A stretch of DNA of 33,480 nucleotides from assembly GCA_013823505.1 (NCBI GenBank), contig PNMH01000042.1:1-33480 (forward strand). The letters are read 5' to 3'. The notes beneath the pieces are model-generated. The model searched no databases and had not been told where the DNA came from. It worked only from the letters and a program-made list of their open reading frames with translations. The DNA comes from Polaromonas sp. GTDB lineage: Bacteria > Pseudomonadota > Gammaproteobacteria > Burkholderiales > Burkholderiaceae. Position numbers and translations under genes: made by a program. The stretch's first letter is position 1. The number at the start of each line of letters is the position of its first letter. Below are positions 1-9,412 of the stretch, piece after piece.

Positions 1-770
1 CGCGGCCCGGTCTCGCCCTCCATGGGTTCAAACCGGCGCACGTCTTCTTCCCAGAACAGACGACGCAGGATGGTGTCCGCGTCCAGCGTCAACAGCTCTT
101 CGCGCTTGAGGCTGGAAGCGAGGATCGCGATGCGGTTGTAGTCCTCGTTCAGGCCGATCTGGTCTTCGTCGCGCGCGCCCGACTGGCCTGCGAGGTTGCC
201 GCTGCCCTGCAGCGGCAGGCGCTGGATCAAGAGGCCGGCGGCCACGTGTTCGTTGGCCGCGAGCACCAGGCGCGTGTCGAGTTGCTCACTCTGCAGCATG
301 TAGTGCTCAATCACCTCGCTGAGTTTTTCCAGCTTCTCGCGCTGGTCGCCGTACAGCGGCACCACGCCTTGGTACGGCGCCTGACCGGGCAGGCGGTCCT
401 TCGGGTCGAGCGTGATGGCGCAGCGGCCCTGGTTGGTCACGTTGACCATGTGGGAGAGCGGTGCGTCAGGCGCCACTTCGCCGATGACGGTGGCGGTGGC
501 GCGAAGGCTCAGGTCGGGCTGCACCTCGGCCACGGCCAGCTTCACCGGCCCGTCGCCCATGATCTGCATGATGAGCGCGCCGTTGAACTTGATGTTGGCC
601 TGCATCAGCGTGGCGGCTGCCGTCATCTCGCCCAGCAGCTCGGTCACGGCCACGGGATAGCCGCCACCGTCTTTGTGGCGTTGCAGGATTTCCTGCCAGG
701 CGTCGGTCAAGCGCACGAGCATGCCGCGCACCGGCAGGCCTTCAAAGACGAATTTGTGGAGTTCGGACAA
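1..770 (-). CDS. hslO: Hsp33 redox-regulated chaperone, 5' part only (runs off left edge)
   Basis: Hsp33 is a cytosolic holdase chaperone switched on by oxidation of a C-terminal zinc centre. The visible 256 codons give the N-terminal chaperone core, opening with SELHKFVFEGLPVRGMLVRL and including GALIMQIMGDGPVKLAVAEV, both typical of Hsp33. The start is probably TTG at 770: the family's N-terminal residues begin exactly there, an in-frame TGA lies four codons upstream, and the first ATG (residue 17) would delete the conserved opening. No clear Shine-Dalgarno sequence precedes it. The zinc-binding CxC and CxxC motifs lie beyond the window and cannot be checked. The gene follows the gamma-carbonic anhydrase on the same strand after about 50 nt and is probably co-transcribed with it. 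Confidence 0.9.
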   Translation of the reverse strand, partial: MSELHKFVFEGLPVRGMLVRLTDAWQEILQRHKDGGGYPVAVTELLGEMTAAATLMQANIKFNGALIMQIMGDGPVKLAVAEVQPDLSLRATATVIGEVAPDAPLSHMVNVTNQGRCAITLDPKDRLPGQAPYQGVVPLYGDQREKLEKLSEVIEHYMLQSEQLDTRLVLAANEHVAAGLLIQRLPLQGSGNLAGQSGARDEDQIGLNEDYNRIAILASSLKREELLTLDADTILRRLFWEEDVRRFEPMEGETGP

Positions 771-819
771 GCGGGGCTTTCAGGGATCGTTCGGAAAATG
801 CAATCGTGGCAGATCGGGC

Positions 820-1344
820 TCAGCCGATCTTTTTCAAGGTCTTGCGATAACGCGCAGCGTTGTCGGTGTAGTGCTTCGCGCTCATGCGCAGGCCTTCGAT
901 CTGCTCTGGCGTGAGCGCCTTGACGGCCCGCGCCGGGGTGCCCAGGATCATGCTGCCGTCGGGAAACTCCTTGCCTTCGGTCACCAGCGAGCCCGCACCC
1001 ACGAGGCAGTGCTTGCCGATCTTCGCGCCGTTGAGCACCACCGCGCCGATGCCAATCAGCGAGCCGTCGCCGATGGTGCAGCCGTGCAGCATCACCTGGT
1101 GGCCCACCGTCACGTTCTCACCCACGGTCATGGGGAAACCGACGTCGGCGTGCAGCACGCTGCCGTCCTGGATGTTGCTGCCGCGCCCCACCGTGATGGT
1201 TTCCGTGTCGCCGCGCAGCGTCACACCGAACCACACGCTGCTGTCTTCTGCCAACACCACGTTGCCGATGACCTGGGCGTTGTCGGCCACCCAGGCCGAT
1301 GCGGCCACCTGAGGGATCATGCCGTCGAGTTCGTAAAGGGCCAT
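820..1344 (-). CDS. gamma-carbonic anhydrase family protein (YrdA/CaiE/PaaY-like)
   Basis: This 174-aa protein is a left-handed beta-helix hexapeptide-repeat protein of the gamma-carbonic anhydrase family, which binds a metal between subunits of a trimer. The three ligand histidines are present with normal family spacing: His65 (SVLHADVG), His82 (TVGHQ) and His87 (MLHGC). Hexapeptide repeats such as IGNVVL, IGDGSL, IGIGAV and IGKHCL fill residues 20-125, and a C-terminal helix caps the fold. Family members show carbonic anhydrase, thioesterase-associated or unknown activity, so the substrate is not certain. An AGGAG sequence lies 7 nt before the ATG, and a TACAAT -10 candidate (1379 to 1374) sits 29 nt upstream. 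It probably leads an operon with hslO. Confidence 0.88.
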   Translation of the reverse strand: MALYELDGMIPQVAASAWVADNAQVIGNVVLAEDSSVWFGVTLRGDTETITVGRGSNIQDGSVLHADVGFPMTVGENVTVGHQVMLHGCTIGDGSLIGIGAVVLNGAKIGKHCLVGAGSLVTEGKEFPDGSMILGTPARAVKALTPEQIEGLRMSAKHYTDNAARYRKTLKKIG

Positions 1345-1367
1345 GTGTGGTGTCTCCTGTGGGGAAA

Positions 1368-1381
1368 CCTAGAATTGTAGG
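1368..1381. promoter_or_regulatory. near-palindromic bidirectional -10 region
   Basis: The 14-bp sequence CCTAGAATTGTAGG is a palindrome with only one base pair breaking the symmetry on each side. It carries TAGAAT for the plus strand (1370-1375) and TACAAT for the minus strand (1379-1374), so opposite -10 hexamers overlap by two bases. On the plus side the hexamer ends 7 nt before the DUF455 ATG. On the minus side it leaves a leader that contains the SD of the carbonic anhydrase gene. No strong -35 was seen on either side. Confidence 0.45.
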
Positions 1382-1382
1382 G

Positions 1383-2228
1383 ATGCAAGCCCCCGCCGAC
1401 CTGTCGCCACCCCCTTCGGTTTCACTGCGAGCACAGGCCTTGCAGGCGCTGTGCCTCGGCGATCCGGCTCAGAAAGTCGCGGCCACCCACGCGCTCTTTG
1501 CGGCCCGACAGGCGGGCCTGACGCACCTGGACACGGCCGAGCGCCTGACCCCCGACCCCACCACGCCCTTGCCCGGTCGGCCAGCGCAGCCTGTGCTCAT
1601 CGCGCCGGTCGACGTGCCCCAGCGCTCGCCCCTCACCCCCGACGGCTTCGCCATGCTGCTGCATGCGGTGGCGCACATCGAGTTCAACGCGATCAACCTC
1701 GCCCTGGACGCCGTCTGGCGTTTCCCCGACATGCCGGCCGACTACTACACCGACTGGCTGCAGGTGGCGCACGAGGAAGCCATTCACTTCGGCCTGCTGC
1801 GTGAGCACCTGCAAAGCCTGGCCCACGACTACGGCGACTTCGCCGCGCACAACAGCCTGTGGGAAATGTGCATCCGCACCCAGCACGACGTGACCGCGCG
1901 CATGGCCCTGGTGCCGCGCACCATGGAAGCCCGAGGCCTGGACGCCACGCCACCCATGCAAGCGCGCCTGCGCAAGGTGGGCACACCGGCAGCCTTGCGG
2001 GCGGTCGAGATCCTCGACGTGATCCTGCGCGACGAGATTGGCCACGTGGCGGTGGGCAACCGCTGGTACGGCTGGCTGTGCGCGCAACAAGGCATCGAGC
2101 CGCTGTCGCACTACCGCCGGCTGGCGCGCGAGCACTCGGCGCCGCGTCTGAAGCCGCCGTTCAACGAATCGGCACGCCTGGCCGCGGGGTTCAGCCAGCC
2201 CGAACTCGACGCCCTGCTGGCCCCTTGA
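1383..2228 (+). CDS. DUF455 family ferritin-like protein
   Basis: The 281-aa protein matches the DUF455 family, helical-bundle proteins related to ferritin-like di-iron enzymes. Likely metal ligands are visible: HIEFNAINLALD (around residue 100), HEEAIHFGLL (around 130) and ILRDEIGHVAVG (around 220), which give the Glu and Glu-x-x-His pairs expected of a di-iron site. The biochemical role is not established. ATG at 1383 was chosen over an in-frame ATG at 1299 because the upstream extension lies inside the divergent promoter and carbonic anhydrase gene. There is no SD, and TAGAAT lies 7 nt before the ATG, so the mRNA may be leaderless. It converges with the SDR gene, with 12 nt between the stops. 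Confidence 0.85.
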   Translation: MQAPADLSPPPSVSLRAQALQALCLGDPAQKVAATHALFAARQAGLTHLDTAERLTPDPTTPLPGRPAQPVLIAPVDVPQRSPLTPDGFAMLLHAVAHIEFNAINLALDAVWRFPDMPADYYTDWLQVAHEEAIHFGLLREHLQSLAHDYGDFAAHNSLWEMCIRTQHDVTARMALVPRTMEARGLDATPPMQARLRKVGTPAALRAVEILDVILRDEIGHVAVGNRWYGWLCAQQGIEPLSHYRRLAREHSAPRLKPPFNESARLAAGFSQPELDALLAP

Positions 2229-2240
2229 GGCCCGAGGTCA

Positions 2241-3236
2241 TCACGACAGGCGAAAGTCGTCCCGCAGCGCCACACGGGTGTACGTGACGGGCGCAGGCGC
2301 GCGGCCCAGCAGCTTTGGCAACGCATTGGGCACCGGCATGTTGTCCCGCTGCAGCAGGATCCAGTGGCCATAGCTGAACGGGCTGAACCGGAACAGGTCG
2401 CAAAGGTGCGCTCCCGCGCGGCTGACCCAGTCGGGCAACAACACCTGCAGGGCTTTGGGCGCGGGTTGCGCGTGTTCGACCCCGCGCAGCACCTGCAGGT
2501 AGTGGCGATAGGCAAAGAGCCGTTCACCGCCCAGATTCGCCTCGCGCTGGTGGGCCAGCGTGGGCATGTGCGCCAGCACCGCAAAGGCCTCGCCCAGATC
2601 CCCCGCCTGCAGCGCGGCAATGCGGCCGGTGGCACCCCGAGGCACAAAATGCACGGGCCAGCTCGCCAGCATGCGCAACCAGCTGGCGCCGAACCCGCCG
2701 ATGCCGTCGATCAGGGAAGGCCGCACGATGCAATGGTCGGCGCCGCTGGCTTGAATGGCCTGCTCGCCGCGCAGCTTGCTCGACAAGAAGCGGCTCTTCG
2801 CCCCCTCGTGCAGGCCCAGAGCGGACGTGTGGATGAGCCGCACGCCCGCCGCTGCGCAGGCCTGAGCCAGCGCCTTGGGCATGCGGTGGTGCACGTCCTC
2901 GTAGCTTTCCCCGACACGCTGGCGCAGGATGCCCACGCAATTGATGACCACGTCGATACCGTGCAGATGCATGCGCCACGCGTCGGGGTGCAGCTGGGTT
3001 TGAAGCTGAAGCTGCACCCACGAATGTGGATCAGGCTGCGCATCCGCCGCCCCTTCGGGCGCCCGGCGGCGCACGGCGATCACCTCGAAGCCGCGTGCGA
3101 GCAGCGCCTGCAGCACCTGGCCACCAATGAAACCTTTGGCACCCAGCAGCAGCACACGCACCCGCCTGGGAGCGGGCGTCGGGGGATGAACCATGGACGG
3201 CTGTCGTTCTCTGGGAGGGGTGACCAGTGTCTGCAT
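2241..3236 (-). CDS. NAD(P)-binding SDR family protein (NDUFA9-like atypical SDR)
   Basis: This 331-aa protein is an extended or atypical short-chain dehydrogenase with a Rossmann nucleotide-binding motif GAKGFIG (about residues 32-38), then an acidic and basic loop and INCVGIL (about 98-104). It resembles the NDUFA9 subgroup, many of which lack the catalytic Tyr-x-x-x-Lys: here the segment is FLSSKLRGEQAI, with Ser and Lys but no Tyr in the usual place. It may therefore bind a nucleotide without acting as a dehydrogenase. The last 60 residues have no obvious family match. The start is uncertain: Met1 at 3236 or Met15 at 3194, just before the Rossmann strand. A TAGAAT hexamer (3272 to 3267) upstream is compatible with the longer form. 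It is divergent from dbpA. Confidence 0.75.
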   Translation of the reverse strand: MQTLVTPPRERQPSMVHPPTPAPRRVRVLLLGAKGFIGGQVLQALLARGFEVIAVRRRAPEGAADAQPDPHSWVQLQLQTQLHPDAWRMHLHGIDVVINCVGILRQRVGESYEDVHHRMPKALAQACAAAGVRLIHTSALGLHEGAKSRFLSSKLRGEQAIQASGADHCIVRPSLIDGIGGFGASWLRMLASWPVHFVPRGATGRIAALQAGDLGEAFAVLAHMPTLAHQREANLGGERLFAYRHYLQVLRGVEHAQPAPKALQVLLPDWVSRAGAHLCDLFRFSPFSYGHWILLQRDNMPVPNALPKLLGRAPAPVTYTRVALRDDFRLS

Positions 3237-3323
3237 GGCGAGGTGGCGTGTTGGATCGGCGCTCGGATTCTAGGTGGCGCCCTTCAATCGGCAGCGCTCG
3301 AGGACACAGGGCGGCCCATCCCG

Positions 3324-3329
3324 GATAAT
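3324..3329 (+). promoter_or_regulatory. -10 candidate for dbpA
   Basis: GATAAT matches five of six consensus positions and ends 5 nt before the ATG at 3335. AGGACA at 3301-3306 is a partial -35 match with a 17-bp spacer. The transcript would start at or next to the start codon. Confidence 0.45.
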
Positions 3330-3334
3330 TCGTG

Positions 3335-4729
<1,395 letters not shown>

Positions 4730-4731
4730 AC

Positions 4732-4749
4732 GCCGCGTCCCGGCGCGGC
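4732..4749. terminator. GC-rich hairpin between convergent genes
   Basis: A six-base-pair stem, GCCGCG pairing with CGCGGC around a six-base loop, fills the gap between the dbpA stop and the histidine kinase stop. No T-run follows on either strand, so it would be at best a weak or factor-assisted bidirectional terminator. Confidence 0.3.
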
Positions 4750-4750
4750 A

Positions 4751-6982
4751 TCAGGCTGCGCCAGCGGGCCGGACCGCCTGCCGCACCACTTCGCTGAGTA
4801 TCCCGTCGAGTTCACTCGCTTCGACCGGTTTGCGCAGCACGACGGCAAACAAGGTTTTCAGCAGCTGCGCATCGGCTTCGTCCAGATTGCCGCTCAGCAA
4901 CACCACGGGCGGGGGCTGCTCCATGGAACGGATGCGCTGACCCAGACCCACCCCATCGAGCCTGGGCATCGACAGGTCGGTGAGTACCACGTCCCAACGC
5001 TGGGCGGACTGCACCAGATAACTCCAGGCCTCCTCGCCATCCCGCGCACGCGTCACGTTCCAGCCCTTGCGCTCCAGCAAGGCGCTCCACGATTGACGAA
5101 CCAGCTGGTCATCGTCGACGAACAGCAGTTCACGCCTTTGCCTGTCCGGCAGTGCGGCTTGCGCAGGCAACGTCACCAACCCGTCGTCCTCACAGGCCGG
5201 CAGGTACAGGCAGAAGCGGGTGCCCTCGCCCAGCACGCTGGACAAGCCGATGTACCCACCGTGGTGGGCGGTGATGCCCTGCGCCACCGACAAGCCCAGA
5301 CCGGTGCCGCGTCCGACGCTCTTGGTGGTGAAGAAGGGCTCAAACACGCGGCGCGCCACCTCGGGGGGCATGCCGGGGCCGAAATCATGCACCTCGATCG
5401 TGAGAAAGCGACCCTGGGTGAGCTTTGCCATGTCCGACGGCATGGACTGGCCGTCCGCCAGGGGCAAGGTGATCCCGTCAATGGTGATCTCGATCCGGCC
5501 CTTGCCCTCCATGGCATCGGCGGCGTTGATCAAGAGGTTCACCAGCACCTGCTGCAATTGCGTCGGATCGCCCTCAACCAGGTCCATTTCGGCACGGTGA
5601 ATGGCCACGATCTCGCACTCGCGCGTGAGGCCGGCACTCACCAAGCGGCGGGTGTCATCAACCAGGGTTCGCAGGTGCAAGCGCTGCAGCTTGGGCGTGG
5701 TCTTGCGGCCAAACGCGAGCAACTGCCGGATCAAGCCATCGGCGTACTTCGTGGCCTTCAGCGCCTGCCCCAGCGACTCGTGGCCCGGGTGTTTCTCTTC
5801 GAGATCTTCCATGGTGAGACGCACCCACCCGGTCACGGCCGCCAGCGAGTTGTTGATGTCGTGCGCAATGCCCCCGGCCAACCGCCCGAGGGCTTCGGAT
5901 TTCTGGCTTTGCATCAACTGCGCCTGGATGGCCTCTTGCTGCTCAAAGGACTCTTGCTGCTGTTGTGCATCCGAGCGCACCCGCTGCAGCAGTCCGTTGA
6001 CGCCACGGGCCAATGAACTGATCTCGTCATCGCCTTGCACGAGCACCGGGGGCGCTGCGGTGGGACCGTCCCGGGTGATGACATCGATGTCGTTGTAGAG
6101 GCGTTGCAGCCGTTTGAGCAGAAACCGGTCCAGGATCAGCACCAGCAGCAAGCTGGCCATCAACGATGTGAAGACGATCACCATCACGCCCTGCCCGTTC
6201 AACGCCTGGCCCTGCTCCTGCAGGTTTCGGTCCAACCCGAGGACGAGTTCCGCCACCGCACGACCTTCATGGTCTTGCAGCACGGCGTGCAGGTCGTCCC
6301 GCTCGGCGTTGACCCGCTGCACGTAAAACGGCTCGTTCGACCGAGCGGGCGCTGCGAACGACAAGCGCGCCGGCATCATCAGCACGTCGCTCAGTTGATC
6401 CACCTCGGCCTGGTCAAAACGTCGCACCATGACCATGACGCCCTGTGTCGCACCCTCCTGAAAATCCGGCTGGCGGACCGCGGCAGCGATCACGATCTCC
6501 AGTTCGCCGTCCACCACCCGCAAGGTTTGCAGCACCGCCTTGGGGTCTGATCCCTCCATGGCCTGCATGGCCAGCGTCTGCAAGGGTGCAATGCGCTCGG
6601 TGGCCAGGCTGGTCAGGCGCTCCTTGTTCTCGCGCCCGACCGTGGCCAGCGCGCGGCCCTGGCGGTCGAACACCAGCACCTCCGAAATGCGCAGCGACCC
6701 CATGTTGTCCACGTCGAAGTTGTCGACCATGAAGTCGGGTCGTTTGCCATGGACAAACTCCACTGCATCGGCCCAGTAGGCGTAGTCCTGGGCAGTGGCG
6801 CTCAACCCCTGAACCTGCTGGTTGAGCACCCGCTTGGCGCGCTCCCCCTCCCGCTCGGCGTACTCTGTTTCCAGCCGGGAGAAGGAGTCTTGCACCACGG
6901 TGCGCGCGCCCACAAGGGCACCGCCCGCGCACACGGCGACGGCCAGGAGGATCAATCCCCAAGCCTTGTGTTGTAGTTTCAT
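4751..6982 (-). CDS. membrane hybrid histidine kinase with CHASE4-like sensor and receiver domain
   Basis: The 743-aa protein has TM1 at about residues 5-26, a periplasmic domain to about 265 resembling CHASE4 (SATAQDYAYWADAVEFV is the typical W-D signature), TM2 at about 268-292 and a HAMP-like linker. The HisKA box contains GGIAHDINNSLAAV (phosphoacceptor His374), followed by a HATPase domain with NLLINAADAM, GPGMP and GTGLGLSV. The C-terminal receiver has VDDD, phosphoacceptor Asp669 (VLTDLSMP) and the LRKP lysine. Sensor and receiver residues are intact, so it should autophosphorylate and relay. No response regulator or phosphotransfer gene lies beside it, so partner and ligand are unknown. 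ATG at 6982 is chosen because TM1 follows at once and GATACT lies 8 nt upstream. An ATG 30 codons earlier gives an unconvincing extension. Confidence 0.9.
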   Translation of the reverse strand: MKLQHKAWGLILLAVAVCAGGALVGARTVVQDSFSRLETEYAEREGERAKRVLNQQVQGLSATAQDYAYWADAVEFVHGKRPDFMVDNFDVDNMGSLRISEVLVFDRQGRALATVGRENKERLTSLATERIAPLQTLAMQAMEGSDPKAVLQTLRVVDGELEIVIAAAVRQPDFQEGATQGVMVMVRRFDQAEVDQLSDVLMMPARLSFAAPARSNEPFYVQRVNAERDDLHAVLQDHEGRAVAELVLGLDRNLQEQGQALNGQGVMVIVFTSLMASLLLVLILDRFLLKRLQRLYNDIDVITRDGPTAAPPVLVQGDDEISSLARGVNGLLQRVRSDAQQQQESFEQQEAIQAQLMQSQKSEALGRLAGGIAHDINNSLAAVTGWVRLTMEDLEEKHPGHESLGQALKATKYADGLIRQLLAFGRKTTPKLQRLHLRTLVDDTRRLVSAGLTRECEIVAIHRAEMDLVEGDPTQLQQVLVNLLINAADAMEGKGRIEITIDGITLPLADGQSMPSDMAKLTQGRFLTIEVHDFGPGMPPEVARRVFEPFFTTKSVGRGTGLGLSVAQGITAHHGGYIGLSSVLGEGTRFCLYLPACEDDGLVTLPAQAALPDRQRRELLFVDDDQLVRQSWSALLERKGWNVTRARDGEEAWSYLVQSAQRWDVVLTDLSMPRLDGVGLGQRIRSMEQPPPVVLLSGNLDEADAQLLKTLFAVVLRKPVEASELDGILSEVVRQAVRPAGAA

Positions 6983-6990
6983 GGTGTGTG

Positions 6991-7018
6991 AGTATCGACG
7001 CTTGGGGACGAAAGTGAA
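6991..7018 (-). promoter_or_regulatory. promoter candidate for the hybrid histidine kinase
   Basis: Reading leftwards, TTCACT (7018-7013), a 16-bp spacer and GATACT (6996-6991) match the -35 and -10 at four and five of six positions. The -10 ends 8 nt before the ATG at 6982, leaving almost no leader. Confidence 0.45.
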
Positions 7019-7058
7019 GCGGTGCGCGGCTTGCAGTCGGGCGCACCGTGATCTGGTC

Positions 7059-7064
7059 GACAAT
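7059..7064 (+). promoter_or_regulatory. -10 candidate for the DUF3297 gene
   Basis: GACAAT ends 6 nt before the ATG at 7071, and no SD is present in the gap. No good -35 was found at 16-18 bp. Confidence 0.35.
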
Positions 7065-7070
7065 CTCCGC

Positions 7071-7331
7071 ATGACCGATCAGACCCCCACCCCCAACACC
7101 CGACCCACCCTCCCCGACCGCTTGTCCATCGATGTCCGCAGTCCGCACCATGTGCCCGCCGTGTTCGAGCACGACATCGGCATCCGTTTCAATGACAAGG
7201 AGCGTTTCGACGTGTCCGAGTATTGCATCAGCGAAGGCTGGGTGAAGGTGCCTTCGGGCAAGACGCTCGACCGCAAAGGCCAACCGCTGCTCATCCAGCT
7301 CAAGGGCCGGGTCGAGGTTTTCTACAAATAG
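7071..7331 (+). CDS. DUF3297 family small protein
   Basis: This 86-aa cytosolic protein matches DUF3297: LPDRLSIDVRSPHH, a central HDIGIRFNDKERFDVSEYCI, and a C-terminal GKPL-like end, here RKGQPLLIQLKGRVEVFYK. No function is established for the family. The whole domain fits in the short gene, so it appears complete. ATG at 7071 lacks an SD and follows a GACAAT hexamer by 6 nt. It is divergent from the histidine kinase, 88 nt away, and is followed by a DUF1439 gene after 49 nt. Confidence 0.85.
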   Translation: MTDQTPTPNTRPTLPDRLSIDVRSPHHVPAVFEHDIGIRFNDKERFDVSEYCISEGWVKVPSGKTLDRKGQPLLIQLKGRVEVFYK

Positions 7332-7380
7332 AGACCATTTGGGCTGAACGCATGGGCCCGCACAGGCTCTCACTTGGCCT

Positions 7381-7959
7381 ATGCACCGCCGATTCTTCAT
7401 GTCAGCCGCTGCCTGCGCAGCGTTCGGCTCCCCAGCGTGGGCCGGTACATCGGACGCCGATGATCCACCCGCCCAGCCCCCTGGCGTCACCGTGTCGACC
7501 GAGGTGTTGCAACGTTCGGTGGCGCAACGCTTTCCGCTGCGCTACCCGGTGCAAGGTCTGCTCAACCTGGACTTGCAACCTCCCACGCTGAGCCTGCTGC
7601 CAGCGCAGAACCGCCTGCGCGCCGCGATGGTGGTGGACGCTGCCGGCCCGGCACTCAACCGAAGCCACCGCGGCACCTTTGACCTGGACTTCGCGCTGCG
7701 CTACGAAGCCAGCGATCGCACGTTGCGCGCGCACCAGTTGCGCATCGACCGGCTGCGCTTTCCCAGCCTGCAACCCAGCGTGGTGGAGCTGCTCAACACC
7801 TACGCGCCCGCGCTGGCCGAACAGTCGCTGCGCGAAGTGGTGCTGCACCGCCTGCAGCCTCAAGACCTGCGCATGGCCGATGCCATGGGCATGCAGCCCG
7901 GGGCGATCACGGTGACCGATTCGGGTCTGGTGATTGCCTTCGTGTTGAAGCCCTTGTGA
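7381..7959 (+). CDS. exported DUF1439 family protein
   Basis: The 192-aa product starts with a signal peptide (MHRRFFMSAAACAAFGSPAWA, predicted cleavage after residue 21, AWA-G). The mature part resembles DUF1439 (YceB-like) proteins: VSTEVLQRSVAQRFPLRYPV, a run of beta-strand-like segments, and the end ITVTDSGLVIAFVLKP. E. coli YceB is a lipoprotein, but there is no cysteine at a lipobox here, so this form is probably soluble in the periplasm. Related tubular lipid-binding folds suggest a lipid-binding role, but that is inference. It is followed 22 nt later by the RIO kinase gene. Confidence 0.75.
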   Translation: MHRRFFMSAAACAAFGSPAWAGTSDADDPPAQPPGVTVSTEVLQRSVAQRFPLRYPVQGLLNLDLQPPTLSLLPAQNRLRAAMVVDAAGPALNRSHRGTFDLDFALRYEASDRTLRAHQLRIDRLRFPSLQPSVVELLNTYAPALAEQSLREVVLHRLQPQDLRMADAMGMQPGAITVTDSGLVIAFVLKPL

Positions 7960-7969
7960 CAGCCGGGCG

Positions 7970-7975
7970 CACAAT
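7970..7975 (+). promoter_or_regulatory. -10 candidate for the RIO kinase gene
   Basis: CACAAT ends 6 nt before the ATG at 7982. TTGAAG at 7945-7950 could serve as -35 with a long 19-bp spacer, lying inside the end of the DUF1439 gene. Confidence 0.3.
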
Positions 7976-7981
7976 CGCCCG

Positions 7982-8848
7982 ATGAAAGCCCCTCCCCGAC
8001 TGCAATCCCTCGTTGAAGAGGGTCTCATCGACACCGTGGTGCGACAGCTCATGAGCGGCAAGGAAGCCATGGTCTACGTGGTGCGGTGTGGTGACGAGAC
8101 CCGCTGCGCCAAGATCTACAAGCAAGCGAACAACCGCAGCTTTCGCCAGGCGGTGGACTACACCGAAAACCGCAAGGTGAAGAACTCGCGCCAGGCACGC
8201 GCCATGGCCAAGGGCACCAAGTTCGGTCGCGAATCGCAAGAAGCCGCATGGCAAAGCGCCGAGGTTGACGCGCTCTACCGCCTGGCCGCGGCCGGTGTGC
8301 GCGTGCCCCAACCCTTCAACTTCGCCGACGGTGTGCTGCTCATGGAGCTGGTGACCGATGCCGACGGGGACGCGGCACCCCGTCTCAATGACGTGATGTT
8401 CACGCCCGAGCAGGCGCGGCAGCACCACGCCACGCTCATCGGCGAGGTGGTGCGCATGCTGTGCGCAGGCGTGGTGCACGGTGATTTGTCGGAGTTCAAC
8501 ATCCTGCTCGCGCATTCGGGTGAAGACGGCAGCGACGATTTCCCTGTGATCATCGACCTGCCGCAGGCGGTGGACGCCGCCGGCAACAACCACGCGCAGC
8601 GCATGCTGCTGCGCGACGTGGCCAACCTGCGCGACTTCTTCGGCCAGTTCGCACCCGAGCTCCTCAAAACGCAGTTCGGCCCCGAGATCTGGAGCCTGTA
8701 CCAAAGCGGCCTGCTGAGCAATGACACGCCACTCACCGGCCGCTACGAGCGCGCACCGGGCACGGTGGACCTGGGCAGCGTGATGCGCGAGATCGACGAC
8801 GCGCGCGACGAAGACGCAGCGCGTCGCTTGCGCATGGCGCAAACGTAA
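7982..8848 (+). CDS. RIO1-like serine kinase (bacterial PA4780 type)
   Basis: The 288-aa protein is a compact RIO-family kinase. Visible elements are the nucleotide loop SGKEAMVYVVRCG (residues 25-37), the ATP-anchoring lysine in CAKIYK (Lys44), the catalytic loop HGDLSEFNIL (Asp168) and the metal-binding DLP motif, VIIDLPQAV (Asp192). These cover the residues needed for phosphotransfer. Bacterial RIO1 homologues are poorly characterised, and the substrate is unknown. It stands 22 nt after the DUF1439 gene but may have its own promoter. No SD precedes the ATG. Confidence 0.88.
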   Translation: MKAPPRLQSLVEEGLIDTVVRQLMSGKEAMVYVVRCGDETRCAKIYKQANNRSFRQAVDYTENRKVKNSRQARAMAKGTKFGRESQEAAWQSAEVDALYRLAAAGVRVPQPFNFADGVLLMELVTDADGDAAPRLNDVMFTPEQARQHHATLIGEVVRMLCAGVVHGDLSEFNILLAHSGEDGSDDFPVIIDLPQAVDAAGNNHAQRMLLRDVANLRDFFGQFAPELLKTQFGPEIWSLYQSGLLSNDTPLTGRYERAPGTVDLGSVMREIDDARDEDAARRLRMAQT

Positions 8849-8880
8849 GCGGGTCTTTACACCGAGTACCCGTGGGGCCG

Positions 8881-8908
8881 TGTAAGGAATGCCGGCTGTG
8901 GTCGACTC
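8881..8908 (+). promoter_or_regulatory. possible ECF-sigma promoter of msrBA
   Basis: TGTAAGG at 8881-8887 and CGACTC at 8903-8908 are 15 nt apart and resemble the -35 (TGTAA or GGAAT type) and -10 (CGA/GTC type) of extracytoplasmic-function sigma promoters. CGACTC ends 6 nt before the msrB ATG. TTACAC (8857-8862) and GTGTAA (8880-8885) form an inverted repeat that overlaps the proposed -35, a possible operator. Confidence 0.35.
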
Positions 8909-8914
8909 ACGTCC

Positions 8915-9412
8915 ATGAACATCCCGTCCACCCTCACCCGCCGCCAGACCATGAAACTCCTGTCCTTGCTCGGCCTGGGCTCTCAGGCCGCCGCGCCCAT
9001 CGCCCCAGCGGTGGCCGCCACCGACCCCTGGAAACTCAGCGAAGCCGAGTGGAAAAAGCGCCTGACGCCCGCCCAGTTCGACGTGCTGCGCGAAGAAGGC
9101 ACCGAGCGCCCGGGCAGCAGCGCGCTCAATGCCGAGAAGCGCAAAGGCACTTTCCACTGCGCAGGTTGTGACTTGCCGCTGTTCTCGTCCGACACCAAGT
9201 ACGAGAGCGGCACCGGCTGGCCGAGCTTTCACACACCGCTGGCGGGTGCGCTGGGCACCAAGACCGACTACAAAGCACTGTTTCCACGCACCGAATATCA
9301 CTGCGTGCGCTGCGACGGACACCAAGGCCATGTGTTCAACGACGGGCCCAAGCCCAGCGGCAAGCGCTACTGCAACAACGGTGTGGCGCTCACCTTCAAG
9401 GCGGCGGCATGA
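8915..9412 (+). CDS. msrB: exported peptide-methionine (R)-S-oxide reductase MsrB
   Basis: MsrB reduces the R form of methionine sulfoxide in proteins. The 165-aa protein carries a signal sequence with a twin-arginine look (TRRQTMKLLSLLGLG, Arg9-Arg10), so it acts outside the cytoplasm, possibly through Tat export. The SelR domain runs from about residue 40: zinc cysteines Cys82 and Cys85 (HCAGC) and Cys130 and Cys133 (HCVRCDGHQGH), GTGWPSF, and catalytic Cys153 (RYCNNGVAL). The family usually has RYCxNSAAL or similar, so the active site is normal. It overlaps msrA by 4 nt (ATGA), a translationally coupled pair. Confidence 0.93.
   Translation: MNIPSTLTRRQTMKLLSLLGLGSQAAAPIAPAVAATDPWKLSEAEWKKRLTPAQFDVLREEGTERPGSSALNAEKRKGTFHCAGCDLPLFSSDTKYESGTGWPSFHTPLAGALGTKTDYKALFPRTEYHCVRCDGHQGHVFNDGPKPSGKRYCNNGVALTFKAAA

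Noticed and set aside
673..722. ATG at codon 17 as the hslO start
   Set aside because: It would remove the conserved SELHKFVFEGLPVRG opening of Hsp33.
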